A stretch of DNA of 64,000 bases from Frigoribacterium faeni (GCF_007988805.1 NZ_BJUV01000003.1:98567-162566); one strand, 5' to 3'; numbered from the stretch's first letter, positions 1 through 8,886 are shown. Made by a program: numbers and translations. Notes: generated by a model not told the origin, from the letters alone.

Positions 1-1023
1 CTTCGGGCCGATCAGACTGAACACGTCGCTCTCACGGCCGTCCTCGCGCACCAGGGTCGCGGTCAGACCGAGCCGGCGCCGGGCCTGCAGCTCGGCGGTG
101 AGCTTGAACACGGGGGCGGGCAGCAGGTGCACCTCGTCGTAGACCACGAGACCCCAGTCGAGGGCGTCGAGCAGCGACAGGTGCGTGTACTTGCCCCCGC
201 GGCGGGCCGTCAGGATCTGGTACGTCGCGATGGTGACCGGCTTGATCTCCTTGACCGAGCCCGAGTACTCGCCGATCTCGTCCTCGGTCAGCGAGGTGCG
301 CTTCAGGAGCTCGTCGCGCCACTGCCGGGCCGAGACCGTGTTCGTGACGAGGATCAGCGTCGTCGTGCCGGCGGCCGCCATGGCACCCGCGCCGACGAGG
401 GTCTTGCCCGCGCCGCAGGGCAGCACCACCACGCCCGACCCGCCGTCGAAGAAGTTGTCGATGGCCTGCTGCTGATAGCCGCGCAGCTGCCAGTCGGTCT
501 GGTCGAGGTCGATCGCGTGGGGCGTGCCGGGGGTGTAGCCGGCGTGGTCCTCCGCCGGCCAGCCCAGCTTCACCAGCTGCTGCTTGACCTCGCCCCGAGC
601 CCAGGGGAGGAGCTCCCACTCGGTGTCGCTGCGCCGGACGCCGAGCAGCTCGCCGATCTTCTTGACCCGGGTGACCTCGCGGAGGACCGTCGAGTCGGTG
701 CCGCGCAGCACGAGGGTGTCGCCGTCGCGCTCGATCACGATGCGGCCGTAGCGGGCCACCGTCTCGGCGACGTCGACCGTGACGCTCTGCGGCACCGGGA
801 ACTTCGAGTACTTCTCGAGGGTGCCGAGCATGTCCTCCGCGGTGTGGCCGGCGGCGCGGGCGTTCCACAGCCCGAGTCGCGTGATGCGGTAGGTGTGGAC
901 GTGTTCGGGGGCCCGCTCGAGCTCGGCGAACACCGAGAGGTCGTGGCGTGCGTCTTCGGCCTGCGGGTGGGCTACCTCGAGCAGGACGGTGCGATCGCTC
1001 TGGACGATCAGGGGGCCGGTCAT
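1..1023 (-). CDS. XPB/Ssl2-type DNA repair helicase (3' end beyond window)
   Basis: Superfamily 2 DNA helicase of the bacterial XPB type, thought to unwind DNA in nucleotide-excision-type repair. The 341 visible residues start at an ATG at 1023 and run off the window edge, so the second RecA-like domain is missing. Seen directly: an N-terminal damage-recognition-like region (about 1-150), Walker A GAGKT near residues 203-208, the DEVH box near 296-299 and the GLTATLVRED motif III region near 319-328, followed by RESDVFSLIGPK. It lies downstream of the helicase-associated protein on the same strand with a 95-bp gap, the usual actinobacterial pairing. Family identity is secure; its cellular role is inferred from the family. 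Confidence 0.93.
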   Translation of the reverse strand, partial: MTGPLIVQSDRTVLLEVAHPQAEDARHDLSVFAELERAPEHVHTYRITRLGLWNARAAGHTAEDMLGTLEKYSKFPVPQSVTVDVAETVARYGRIVIERDGDTLVLRGTDSTVLREVTRVKKIGELLGVRRSDTEWELLPWARGEVKQQLVKLGWPAEDHAGYTPGTPHAIDLDQTDWQLRGYQQQAIDNFFDGGSGVVVLPCGAGKTLVGAGAMAAAGTTTLILVTNTVSARQWRDELLKRTSLTEDEIGEYSGSVKEIKPVTIATYQILTARRGGKYTHLSLLDALDWGLVVYDEVHLLPAPVFKLTAELQARRRLGLTATLVREDGRESDVFSLIGPK

Positions 1024-1118
1024 GAGGGACGAGTCTAGGCGCGCCTCCTGCGGTCGTCCTCAGGCGGGTGGCATGGGGGCGATCGGGCGGCCGAGGAGGC
1101 GCGGGTCGGCCTGCTCCC

Positions 1119-2975
1119 TCAGCTCGCGCTCGACACCGAGACCACGTGCGACAGCGGCAGCGTGCGTTCGACGTCGGACTTCTTGTCGCGCCCTCTGACC
1201 CGGCCGCCGCCGACGCCCGTGGGCTCCATCTGCAGGCTCGACGTCGAGCCGTCGGGCATCGCGATCGCGATGGTGACGGTGAGTCGGCCCTTGACCGCCG
1301 CGTCGAGCTGACGGGCGATCCAGGCGCGGTCGGTGGTCTCGGTCGAACCGTCGGCGTCCGCGGTGAGGCGCTCGACCATCTCGCGGAGGGTGTCGCGCGG
1401 GGGGACAGGCACCGGGCGACGCGGGCGGCGTCGCACCGGAGGGGCCACCGACGTGCCGGACCCGTCGAGCACGACCACGGGGTAGCGCTCGTCGCTCAGG
1501 GCCCAGAAGACGGTGTCGCGTTCGAACCGGCTGGCGATCCGCAGACCGTCGACGCGGCGCAGTCCGAGCGGGGCCAGGGCGTGGTCCACCTCGAGGGTGT
1601 CGACGCCGGCGTGGTCGTCCGCCTCGATCAGGGTGATCGCCTCGGCCGGCAGGCCCGGCGTGCCGGGATCGACGCTCGAGACGCGGAACCGCCCGTGCCG
1701 TTCCGCCGACTGCTGCACGAGGTAGTCGAGCGGCTGAGGGATCCCGGTGGCCGAGATCCCGTTCAGGAAGTCGCGCAGGCTCTCGGCGGTCTCGCCCTCG
1801 CTCAGCGCCCGCTGCACGCCGCCCTCGGTGATGCGGTACGTCGCGGCGAGGCCCGCGCTCTCGACGGTCGCGATCACCCGGAGGCGCGCGTCGAGCGCCG
1901 GGGAGAGCGGGCCGGGCGCCACCACGGTCAGGTCGTGCTGGAGGTAGACCTGCTCGATGGCGTCGGGCAGCAGCTCGGCCACCCGCTCACGGGCGGCGTC
2001 GGCGCCCTCGTGGAACAGGGCGAGCGCGGCCGACGTCGGCACGCCGCCCGAGCTCAGCCCGAGCAGCTCCGCCGCCCGGGCGAACGAGGCGAGCCGGTCC
2101 GGGACCCAGGCCGCGCCGGCCGGGTACGACCACAGCGTGAACTCGCGCAGCGGCTCGCCCCACGAGGTCTCGACGCGCTGCGACAGGACGGCGACGATCT
2201 CGGGCGGCAGCGAGTCGAGCCAGGTGGCGGTGAGCGTCTGCCAGCGATCGGGCCACGACGAGGCGAGCCAGGGCGCGGCCTCGGGCGTCACCACCCAGCC
2301 GTCGGGACTGGTCTGGGCGAGTCCGGCCCGGGTGGTGATGCCCAGCAGCGTCGAGACGTCGTCGACGTCGACCCGGGCCGCCTCGGCCAGGCGGCGGGTC
2401 TCGGGCAGAGCCAGTCCGCCCTTGGCGAGCTCGCGGGCGGGGGACTGCTCGAGAGCGCGGAGGATCTCGGCGACCTCGATCACGATCGCGTAGAGGCGCT
2501 CGGCCGAGCGGGCGTCGACGGCGTCGCGGTCGACCTCGTCGACGGCCTCGAGCACGACGGGCGGACGCTCGGCCGCGAGACGGTCGGCCGCGAGCAGGGG
2601 GTCGTCGTCGAGGCGCTCGCCGACGGCGTCGGGGGTGCCGACCACGGTGTCGCTCAGCGCGAGATCGCCGGACGGGACGAGGAGGAACAGCTCGACCAGG
2701 TGGGCGACGGCGGCGTCGACCGATTCGCCGTCGTCGAGGCGGGCGGCGATGCCGGCGACGTCGGCGGGCACGCGGGCGGCCTGCAGCACGCGCAGCTCGG
2801 TGCGATCGAGACGCGACAGCACGTCGCGCACCGAGGCCGGCTCGAGCAGGGCGTCGGCGAGGTCGAAGGCGTCGTGGACGGACGACGGGCGGAGCAGCCT
2901 CACCGAGAGGCGGCGGACGAGATCGTCCGCCGGGGCGCCGCGGAGCACGCCGGCCAGATCGAGTGCACTGGTCAT
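1119..2975 (-). CDS. helicase-associated domain protein (partner of XPB helicase)
   Basis: A 618-residue protein of the actinobacterial helicase-associated family (Helicase_C_3/XPB N-domain-like) regularly encoded just upstream of the bacterial XPB helicase. The ATG at 2975 (MTSALDLAGVL) was chosen because GGAGG lies 8 nt before it; a longer open frame reaching 3059 has no such signal. The N-terminal half looks like repeated winged-helix segments (LARRLDD-style helices, residues about 60-330) and no Walker motifs are visible, so it is probably a DNA-binding or regulatory subunit rather than an ATPase. Precise function unknown. The intergenic gap to the helicase carries one copy of the 13-mer repeat (about 1091). 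Confidence 0.85.
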   Translation of the reverse strand: MTSALDLAGVLRGAPADDLVRRLSVRLLRPSSVHDAFDLADALLEPASVRDVLSRLDRTELRVLQAARVPADVAGIAARLDDGESVDAAVAHLVELFLLVPSGDLALSDTVVGTPDAVGERLDDDPLLAADRLAAERPPVVLEAVDEVDRDAVDARSAERLYAIVIEVAEILRALEQSPARELAKGGLALPETRRLAEAARVDVDDVSTLLGITTRAGLAQTSPDGWVVTPEAAPWLASSWPDRWQTLTATWLDSLPPEIVAVLSQRVETSWGEPLREFTLWSYPAGAAWVPDRLASFARAAELLGLSSGGVPTSAALALFHEGADAARERVAELLPDAIEQVYLQHDLTVVAPGPLSPALDARLRVIATVESAGLAATYRITEGGVQRALSEGETAESLRDFLNGISATGIPQPLDYLVQQSAERHGRFRVSSVDPGTPGLPAEAITLIEADDHAGVDTLEVDHALAPLGLRRVDGLRIASRFERDTVFWALSDERYPVVVLDGSGTSVAPPVRRRPRRPVPVPPRDTLREMVERLTADADGSTETTDRAWIARQLDAAVKGRLTVTIAIAMPDGSTSSLQMEPTGVGGGRVRGRDKKSDVERTLPLSHVVSVSSAS

Positions 2976-3015
2976 TGGGGTCGACCTCCGAAGAATGCGC
3001 AGCCGGGCGCTGCGT

Positions 3016-3297
3016 CTACCGTGTGGTGCCCCGGTTCTCTCGCACACGTCGCACGCCACTGGCGACGACGTAGGCGATGATCAGCAGGATGGCGAGGGGG
3101 AGCCCGATGAGCGGCAACACGCTGATCGCCGGCCATGCGCCCGTCGTGAAGTCGGTGACGGCACCGGTCACGCGGGCGATGAAGATGACCGCGAACGAGG
3201 CGATCGACAGCACGACGATCGCGGCGATCATGAAGATCAGCACGCGTTCAGTACGATGGACGCTCGTCGGCGTGCTCTTCTCGGTCTTCTCGGCCAC
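3016..3297 (-). CDS. small two-span membrane protein
   Basis: A 93-residue protein starting at GTG 3297 (MAEKTEKS). Two hydrophobic helices are clear (about residues 20-42 and 55-80) followed by a short Arg-rich cytoplasmic tail (RRVRENRG), so the termini probably face the cytoplasm. It sits upstream of the helicase-associated gene on the same strand, with 40 bp between them, and may share its transcript. The composition fits small conserved hypothetical membrane proteins of Microbacteriaceae. No catalytic motif is visible and I do not assign a function. Confidence 0.7.
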   Translation of the reverse strand: MAEKTEKSTPTSVHRTERVLIFMIAAIVVLSIASFAVIFIARVTGAVTDFTTGAWPAISVLPLIGLPLAILLIIAYVVASGVRRVRENRGTTR

Positions 3298-3380
3298 CTG
3301 CCCAGGATAGCGGGGGCGCGCCCCGACCTCGCGCTCTAAGCTGAGGTCGCTTTCACCACACCTCTTCTAGGAGTCCAGTC

Positions 3381-3758
3381 ATGCCCACCGGCAAGGTCAA
3401 GTTCTACGACGACGAGAAGGGCTTCGGCTTCATCAGCAGTGATGACGGTCAAGAAGTCTTCCTCCACGCGTCGGCCCTGCCCGCCGGCACCGTGGGTGTC
3501 AAGGCGGGGACCCGTCTCGAGTTCGGCATCGCCGACGGCAAGCGGGGCGCTCAGGCGCTCTCCGTGCGCGTCCTCGAGGCCGCGCCGAGTCTCGCGAAGA
3601 TGAGCCGTCGGTCCGCCGACGACATGGCGGTCATCGTCGAGGACCTCGTGAAGGTGCTCGACAAGGCCGGCGGAGACCTCCGTCACGGCCGCTACCCGCA
3701 GAACGGCGCGCGCATCGCCGTGCTGCTCCGCACCGTCGCCGACTCGTTCGATGCCTGA
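3381..3758 (+). CDS. cold-shock domain protein with C-terminal extension
   Basis: A 125-residue protein. The first 67 residues form a cold-shock domain with both RNA-binding motifs (KGFGFI and VFLHASAL), typical of single-strand nucleic-acid chaperones in the cytoplasm. Unlike the usual 65-70 residue CspA, it has a helical extension of about 55 residues (SLAKMSRRSADDMAVIVEDLVKVL region) shared with the longer actinobacterial CspB-like proteins. AGGAG precedes the ATG at a good distance. The stop overlaps the start of the DUF3027 gene by 8 nt, so the two are translationally linked. Confidence 0.92.
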   Translation: MPTGKVKFYDDEKGFGFISSDDGQEVFLHASALPAGTVGVKAGTRLEFGIADGKRGAQALSVRVLEAAPSLAKMSRRSADDMAVIVEDLVKVLDKAGGDLRHGRYPQNGARIAVLLRTVADSFDA

Positions 3759-4395
3759 CGCCGTGACGACGCCCTATTCCGAGCTGGCCCGCCGCGCGCT
3801 GCTCGAGATCACCCCGGACGAGACCATCGGCGCCGAGGTCGAGGCGATCGAGGACGAGCCCGGCGTCACGTCCGTCCGGTTCGCGACCCTGCTGCCCGGC
3901 TACCCCGGCTGGCACTGGACGGTCAGCGTCGCTCACCTCGACGGCGAGGAGCCCTCGGTGCTCGAGGCCGAGCTGCTGCCCGGCGACACCGCGCTCATCG
4001 CACCCGACTGGGTGCCGTGGGCCGACCGCCTCGCCGAGATGAAGGCCCAGGAGGCGCGTGACGGCTCCGAGGGCGACTCCGACGACGAGGACGACGACGA
4101 GTCCGGCGACGACGAGGACGATGACTCCGAGGACGACGACGAGTCGGACGACGACGATTCCGACGACGACGATGACGACGAGTCGGACGACGACGCTCCG
4201 CGCGGCAGCATCGTGCACGGCGGCGACGTCGACGGCGTCGACATCGACGACCTCGATCAGCCGGCCGCCGACGACGAGGCCGACGAGGCCCCGGTCGTTC
4301 CCGGCGCGCATCCCGAGGCCGACCTCGACGACGACTCGCACGCCGACGACTGGGACGGCGAGGACGAGGACCCGCTCGAGCGGCGCCGTCGCTGA
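3751..4395 (+). CDS. DUF3027 family protein with acidic tail
   Basis: A 214-residue protein. Residues 1-105 match the actinobacterial DUF3027 family (ALLEITPDETIG, PGYPGWHWTVSVA, TALIAPDWVPWADRL). The C-terminal half is a low-complexity Asp/Glu/Ser tract (about 106-155) followed by an acidic, Pro/Ala-containing tail. It overlaps the cold-shock gene and lacks an obvious Shine-Dalgarno sequence of its own, suggesting coupled translation. The molecular function of DUF3027 is not established; pairing with a cold-shock protein suggests nucleic-acid-related housekeeping, which is only inference. Confidence 0.88.
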   Translation: MPDAVTTPYSELARRALLEITPDETIGAEVEAIEDEPGVTSVRFATLLPGYPGWHWTVSVAHLDGEEPSVLEAELLPGDTALIAPDWVPWADRLAEMKAQEARDGSEGDSDDEDDDESGDDEDDDSEDDDESDDDDSDDDDDDESDDDAPRGSIVHGGDVDGVDIDDLDQPAADDEADEAPVVPGAHPEADLDDDSHADDWDGEDEDPLERRRR

Positions 4396-4452
4396 CGCGA
4401 CCCGGCCCGCGAGGGACGACCCGCGCCTCCTCGGCTCCGGTCCCTGAACGAC

Positions 4453-4493
4453 ACGGACGCCCCGCCACGATCTCGTCGTGGCGGGGCGTCCGT
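4453..4493. terminator. bidirectional hairpin between DUF3027 gene and serC
   Basis: A perfect 18-bp inverted repeat (ACGGACGCCCCGCCACGA and its complement) with a 5-nt loop lies between two convergent genes. No strong U-tract follows, as is common for high-GC actinobacterial terminators. Probably ends transcripts from both sides. Confidence 0.8.
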
Positions 4494-4510
4494 CGTGCGG
4501 GGCGTCCGGG

Positions 4511-5632
<1,122 letters not shown>

Positions 5633-5710
5633 CTAGTGACGCGGCGAGACGCCCAGCGTCCAGCCGGTAGGCTTGCCGGGTAGTCCACGCGTTCCACTGG
5701 GAGGCCCCTG

Positions 5711-6403
5711 TTGACCGATCTCGTCGACACCACTGAGATGTACCTGCGCACGATCCTCGACCTCGAAGAAGAGAACATCGTGCCGCTGCGCGCGCGCATC
5801 TCCGAGCGTCTCGGCCACTCCGGCCCGACCGTGTCGCAGACGATCGCCCGCATGGAGCGCGACGGTCTCGTCGTGGTGTCGGGCGACCGGCACCTCGAGC
5901 TGACCCACGACGGTCGCAGCAAGGCCACGCACGTGATGCGCAAGCACCGCCTGGCCGAACGGCTGCTCGCCGACGTGATCGGCCTCGACTGGGCCTACGT
6001 CCACGACGAGGCCTGCCGGTGGGAGCACGTGATGAGCGAGCAGGTCGAACGCCGTCTCCTCGAGATGCTCGACCACCCGACCGAGTCGCCCTACGGCAAC
6101 CCGATCCCTGGTCTCGACGAGCTCGGCGACTCGCCCGCGGGCCGGTTCCTCGACGGCGTCGTCAACCTGGTTCAGGTGCTGGCCGAGAACCCCGACGGCG
6201 TCACCCGGCCCGTCCGTCGGCTGGCCGAGCCCGTGCAGTTCGAGCCCGAGCTGCTGCAGCAGCTGCAGAACGCCGGCGTCACCCCCGGCAACACGGCGAC
6301 GGTCACGTCGGCCGGGTCGTACGTCTTCGTCCACGTCGAGGGTCGTGACGAGGGGCTCGAGCTGCCGAACGAGGTCGCTCAGCACATCTACGTCTCGAGC
6401 TGA
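5711..6403 (+). CDS. DtxR/IdeR-family metal-dependent regulator
   Basis: A 230-residue repressor of the DtxR family, which uses Fe(II) or Mn(II) as corepressor. Seen: winged helix (LVDTTEMYLRTILDLEEENI, SGPTVSQTIARMERDGLV), the metal-binding and dimerisation segment (HRLAERLLADVIGLDW, HDEACRWEHVMSEQVERRL) and a C-terminal SH3-like domain. The start is TTG at 5711, which aligns with the family N-terminus (MTDLVDTTEMYLRTIL). The Cys-Arg-Trp-Glu-His stretch matches the ancillary metal-site region. No target gene (siderophore, mntH) is adjacent, so whether it senses Fe or Mn cannot be told here. Confidence 0.94.
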   Translation: MTDLVDTTEMYLRTILDLEEENIVPLRARISERLGHSGPTVSQTIARMERDGLVVVSGDRHLELTHDGRSKATHVMRKHRLAERLLADVIGLDWAYVHDEACRWEHVMSEQVERRLLEMLDHPTESPYGNPIPGLDELGDSPAGRFLDGVVNLVQVLAENPDGVTRPVRRLAEPVQFEPELLQQLQNAGVTPGNTATVTSAGSYVFVHVEGRDEGLELPNEVAQHIYVSS

Positions 6404-6479
6404 CCTCCAGCATCCGGTCGGGTCTCGGTCGGGTGCCGGTCGGGCAGTTACCTATTTGTTACAAATATCCCTCTGAAGG

Positions 6480-6508
6480 ATGACTTCAGGCCCTCCCTCG
6501 GGTACAGT
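6480..6508 (+). promoter_or_regulatory. promoter of NlpC/P60 leader transcript
   Basis: ATGACT (6480-6485) and TACAGT (6503-6508) are separated by 17 bp, giving a predicted transcription start near 6515, exactly at the beginning of the structured leader. Confidence 0.5.
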
Positions 6509-6514
6509 CGCAGG

Positions 6515-6650
6515 GTCCCCCAGGCCAGGAAGCAGGCCGGGGGATCCGTGGCAAGACGTCTCCTCCATCCCGTCTCTTGCCGTGAGTCGTTGATCTTGAC
6601 GAACGGATGGGGCAGCTCCCTAGTGCTGCCGAGACGCAGGAGAACCACCG
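6515..6650 (+). ncRNA. structured 5' leader, candidate ydaO-type c-di-AMP riboswitch
   Basis: The 138-nt leader holds three clear hairpins: GGGTCCCCCAGGCC with GGCCGGGGGATCC (about 6514-6546), GGCAAGACG with CGTCTCTTGCC (about 6551-6583), and GGCAGC with GCTGCC (about 6611-6630). The order hairpin, GGGGGAUCC, hairpin, GUGAGUC resembles the two conserved blocks of ydaO-yuaA riboswitches (GGGGGA-CC and GGUGAAUC), and these riboswitches are known to precede NlpC/P60 hydrolase genes in Actinobacteria. The 3' block matches only loosely. This is a pattern match by eye, not a covariance-model hit. Confidence 0.45.
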
Positions 6651-6652
6651 CC

Positions 6653-7549
6653 TTGACCCGACCTCCCCACGATCGCGCCACGAGCGGGCAGCTGACCCCT
6701 GTTGCCCCGACCACGCCGGCCGACCTCCCCACTCGTTCCTCCCTGCGTCGAGCCGCTGCCGCGGCGCCCGCACCTCGTGGCCGCTCGAGCCGCAAGCGCA
6801 CCGCCGTCTCGATCACGGTCATGACGCTCACCGCCGGGCTCTTCGGCACGATGGCCCTCCCCGCGTTCGCGCAGACGCCCGCGTCGACCGATGCCGGCTC
6901 GACCGCCACCGCCGCGATCTCGCAGTCGCGCACCGCCGACGCCCAGACCGTCTCGGTCGCCGACGGTGTCGCTGCGGCCGACACCGGTCGTGACGGTTAC
7001 ACCGCCACCTCGCAGGCCACGCTCGACCAGGCCGCTGCGGCCGCCGCCGAAGCCGTCCAGCGCGAGGCCGAGCGGGCCGAGCTCGCCGAGCAGTACGCGA
7101 GCTACACCGGACCCACCGCCTCCGACTACGTCGCGTCCACGACCGACGCCTCCGCGTCGACCGGTACCGCCGCGGCGACCGGCACGACGGCGACGCCCGG
7201 CGAGTTCAGCCTCGACGCCGTCTACCAGACCGCGCTGCAGTACCTCGGCACGCCGTACGTCTACGGCGGGGCCACCCCGGCGGGCTTCGACTGCTCGGGC
7301 TTCATCATGTTCGTCTACGCGCAGTACGGCATCTCGCTTCCGCACTCGGTGCCGGCGCAGGGCGCTCTCGGCACCCCGATCTCGGCCGCCGAGGCGCAGC
7401 CCGGCGACGTCATCATCTTCAACGACGGTTCGCACGACGGCTTCTACGCCGGCAACGGCATGATCCTCGACGCGCCCAAGCCCGGCGGCGTGGTCAGCGT
7501 CCGTCCGCTGTGGACGAGTGCTGTGCACTACGTGCGTTTCGGGGTCTGA
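6653..7549 (+). CDS. secreted NlpC/P60 (C40) peptidoglycan hydrolase
   Basis: A 298-residue cell-wall endopeptidase. TTG 6653 was chosen: GCAGGAG lies 9 nt upstream and the start falls just after the leader RNA. A long basic N-region precedes a signal helix (about 50-73, ending LPAFAQ). A helical, Ala-rich stretch (about 115-150) leads to the C-terminal catalytic domain (about 185-298) with the nucleophile Cys214 in GFDCSGF, His261 in GSHDGFYAGNG and a YLGTPYVYGG entry motif. It should cleave D-Glu to diamino-acid bonds in stem peptides outside the membrane. The candidate riboswitch upstream would tie expression to c-di-AMP. Confidence 0.93.
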   Translation: MTRPPHDRATSGQLTPVAPTTPADLPTRSSLRRAAAAAPAPRGRSSRKRTAVSITVMTLTAGLFGTMALPAFAQTPASTDAGSTATAAISQSRTADAQTVSVADGVAAADTGRDGYTATSQATLDQAAAAAAEAVQREAERAELAEQYASYTGPTASDYVASTTDASASTGTAAATGTTATPGEFSLDAVYQTALQYLGTPYVYGGATPAGFDCSGFIMFVYAQYGISLPHSVPAQGALGTPISAAEAQPGDVIIFNDGSHDGFYAGNGMILDAPKPGGVVSVRPLWTSAVHYVRFGV

Positions 7550-7587
7550 CGACCCGCGCCTCCTCGGCTGACGCATCGACACTCTGT

Positions 7588-7622
7588 GAAGAGCCGTACT
7601 GCCCCTTGGCAGCACGGCTCTT
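7588..7622 (+). terminator. terminator after NlpC/P60 gene
   Basis: GAAGAGCCGT-A-CTGCC, CCTT loop, GGCAG-C-ACGGCTCTTC: a long stem with one mismatch located 40 bp after the stop codon. Confidence 0.75.
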
Positions 7623-7672
7623 CCGGGGTTAACCTGGCCATCTCGGAGTACCGCTGAGACCAGGAGAGTCAC

Positions 7673-7750
7673 ATGCCTCGCACGCCCGCCACTCGCACCA
7701 TGGGTGAGCGGTCGCACGAGCACATACGACAACACCCCGCCGCACGCTAG
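7673..7750 (+). CDS. 25-codon mini-ORF in a self-contained transcript (function unknown)
   Basis: An ATG at 7673 preceded by CCAGGAGAG opens a 25-residue frame (MPRTPATRTMGERSHEHIRQ...), rich in Arg and His with no hydrophobic segment. The stop codon abuts a textbook intrinsic terminator, so the mini-ORF lies on a transcript of about 100-150 nt between two terminators. It may encode a peptide, or the RNA itself may be the product. I do not recognise a family. Confidence 0.45.
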   Translation: MPRTPATRTMGERSHEHIRQHPAAR

Positions 7751-7779
7751 AGCACTGCCCTTCGGGGCGGTGCTTTTTT
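7751..7779 (+). terminator. Rho-independent terminator with U-tract
   Basis: AGCACTGCCC, TTCG loop, GGGCGGTGCT followed directly by a run of six T. It is the only strong U-tract terminator I see in the window; it starts 1 nt after the mini-ORF stop codon and 85 bp before the HNH gene. Confidence 0.88.
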
Positions 7780-7863
7780 CGTGCGCAGGGCACTGCTGGG
7801 CCCGGCTGCTGCGAGACGGATCGAATCCCTGGAAGCCGTCCAGGGTGCTTCGAAAGGGAAAGC

Positions 7864-8358
7864 ATGCGCACTCTCGTCCTCAACGCCGGCTTCGAACCGC
7901 TGGCCGTGGTGTCCGATCGGCGGGCCCTCGTGCTCGTCATGACCCAGAAGGCTACGGTCGTGTCGGCCGACGCCGACCATCCGGTGCTCGGGGCGACGAT
8001 CGCCTACGACCGTCCGTCGGTGATCGTGCTGACCCGGTACGTGCGGATCCCGCATGGGCGGACCATCCCGGTCTCCCGGCGAGGGGTGCTGCGGCGCGAC
8101 GCGCACCACTGCGCCTACTGCGGGCGCTCGGCGACGACCATCGACCACGTCCAGCCGCGATCGCGCGGCGGGGCCGACAGCTGGGAGAACCTCGTGGCCT
8201 GCTGCCTCAAGTGCAACAACCTGAAGAGCGACCGGACGCCGGCCGAGATGGGCTGGGTGCTGCGCTGGACGCCGAAGGCGCCGCACGGGGTCGGCTGGGT
8301 CGTGCGCGGGGTGGAGCGGCCGCAGCGCGAGTGGGACGAGTTCCTGGCTGCTGCGTGA
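7864..8358 (+). CDS. HNH endonuclease family protein
   Basis: A 164-residue protein with the HNH nuclease fold widespread in Actinobacteria as a stand-alone gene. Seen: CAYC and CLKC zinc-knuckle pairs (about residues 84-87 and 117-120), the catalytic IDHVQPRSRGG segment with WENL between them, and the conserved N-terminus LVLNAGFEPLAVV. The upstream AAGGGAAAG is the ribosome binding site for the ATG. No restriction-modification partner or phage genes surround it; its substrate is unknown. It follows the strong terminator at 7751-7779. Confidence 0.92.
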   Translation: MRTLVLNAGFEPLAVVSDRRALVLVMTQKATVVSADADHPVLGATIAYDRPSVIVLTRYVRIPHGRTIPVSRRGVLRRDAHHCAYCGRSATTIDHVQPRSRGGADSWENLVACCLKCNNLKSDRTPAEMGWVLRWTPKAPHGVGWVVRGVERPQREWDEFLAAA

Positions 8359-8372
8359 GGGGCGGTCGGGCG

Positions 8373-8442
8373 ACGATGAACCCCGTTCGCGACGATGAAC
8401 CCCGTTTTCGCGAGGTTCATGGTCGCGAACGGGGTTCATCGT
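8373..8442. repeat. nested inverted/direct repeat with ATGAACCCCGTT units
   Basis: Arms ACGATGAACCCCGTTCGCGA(C) at 8373-8393 and 8422-8442 are perfect 21-bp complements. The 28-nt loop itself contains a second direct copy of ATGAACCCCGTT and a complementary AGGTTCAT. A second, imperfect hairpin (ACCCCGGCGTGAGC with GCTCATGCCGGGGT) follows at about 8463-8517. It lies between the HNH gene and tRNA-Arg. Function unknown; it could act as a terminator. Confidence 0.75.
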
Positions 8443-8584
8443 GTGGGCGGGGGTCGATCGAACCCCGGCGTGAGCGGAGAACCTCGTCGTGCGGGGGTTC
8501 CGTGCTCATGCCGGGGTGCGGCGCGGGGCGGAGCCCTGGTCGGCGGGCGTCAGGAGGCGCGGGTTCGGTAGACTCGCCGGGTCA

Positions 8585-8656
8585 GCCTCTGTAGCTCAAT
8601 GGAAGAGCAGTTCCGTCCTAAGGAAAGGGTTGGGGGTTCGAGTCCCTCCAGGGGCA
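8585..8656 (+). tRNA. tRNA-Arg (CCT anticodon)
   Basis: A 72-nt cloverleaf: acceptor GCCTCTG with CAGGGGC (one G-U pair), D-arm around GCTC..GAGC, anticodon stem TTCC/GGAA with loop GTCCTAA giving anticodon CCT, and T-arm GGGGG-TTCGAGT-CCCTC. Discriminator A at 8656; CCA is not encoded. It reads AGG codons. The locus is a common integration target in Actinobacteria, but no integrase is nearby. Confidence 0.95.
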
Positions 8657-8679
8657 CCCCAACGCCGCTGCGCGCCGAT

Positions 8680-8740
8680 GTGCCCCTGGAGGCACTCGAA
8701 CCCCTGAGGCCCCGCGCTTCGCGCGCCCGTTCAGGGGCAC
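8680..8740 (-). repeat. tRNA-like 61-bp repeat, copy 1
   Basis: On the minus strand this reads as an acceptor-like stem (TGCCCCTG with CAGGGGCA), a GC hairpin (GCGCGCGAAGCGCG) and a T-arm-like TTCGAGT loop, closely resembling the 3' half of the adjacent tRNA-Arg but in opposite orientation. The T-arm stem here is imperfect. Confidence 0.7.
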
Positions 8741-8763
8741 TTCCAACGCCGCTGCGCGCCGAT

Positions 8764-8824
8764 GTGCCCCTGGGGGGACTCGAACCCCCGCGGCCCCGCG
8801 CTTCGCGCGCCCGTCCAGGGGCAC
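8764..8824 (-). repeat. tRNA-like 61-bp repeat, copy 2
   Basis: Tandem copy of the previous element at an 84-bp period, linked by AACGCCGCTGCGCGCCGAT. Its T-arm is perfect (GGGGG-TTCGAGT-CCCCC) and the closing stem TGCCCCTGG/CCAGGGGCA is 9 bp. Upstream of the DUF3592 gene. Confidence 0.7.
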
Positions 8825-8886
8825 GTGGACCCGCTCATGCTCCCGATGGCCGGGGCCACCGCGCGACCGTGCGGCAGACTGAGCGC

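Noticed and set aside
1068..3080. Plus-strand open frame of 670 codons
   Set aside because: Antisense to the helicase-associated gene, which has a ribosome binding site and family match.
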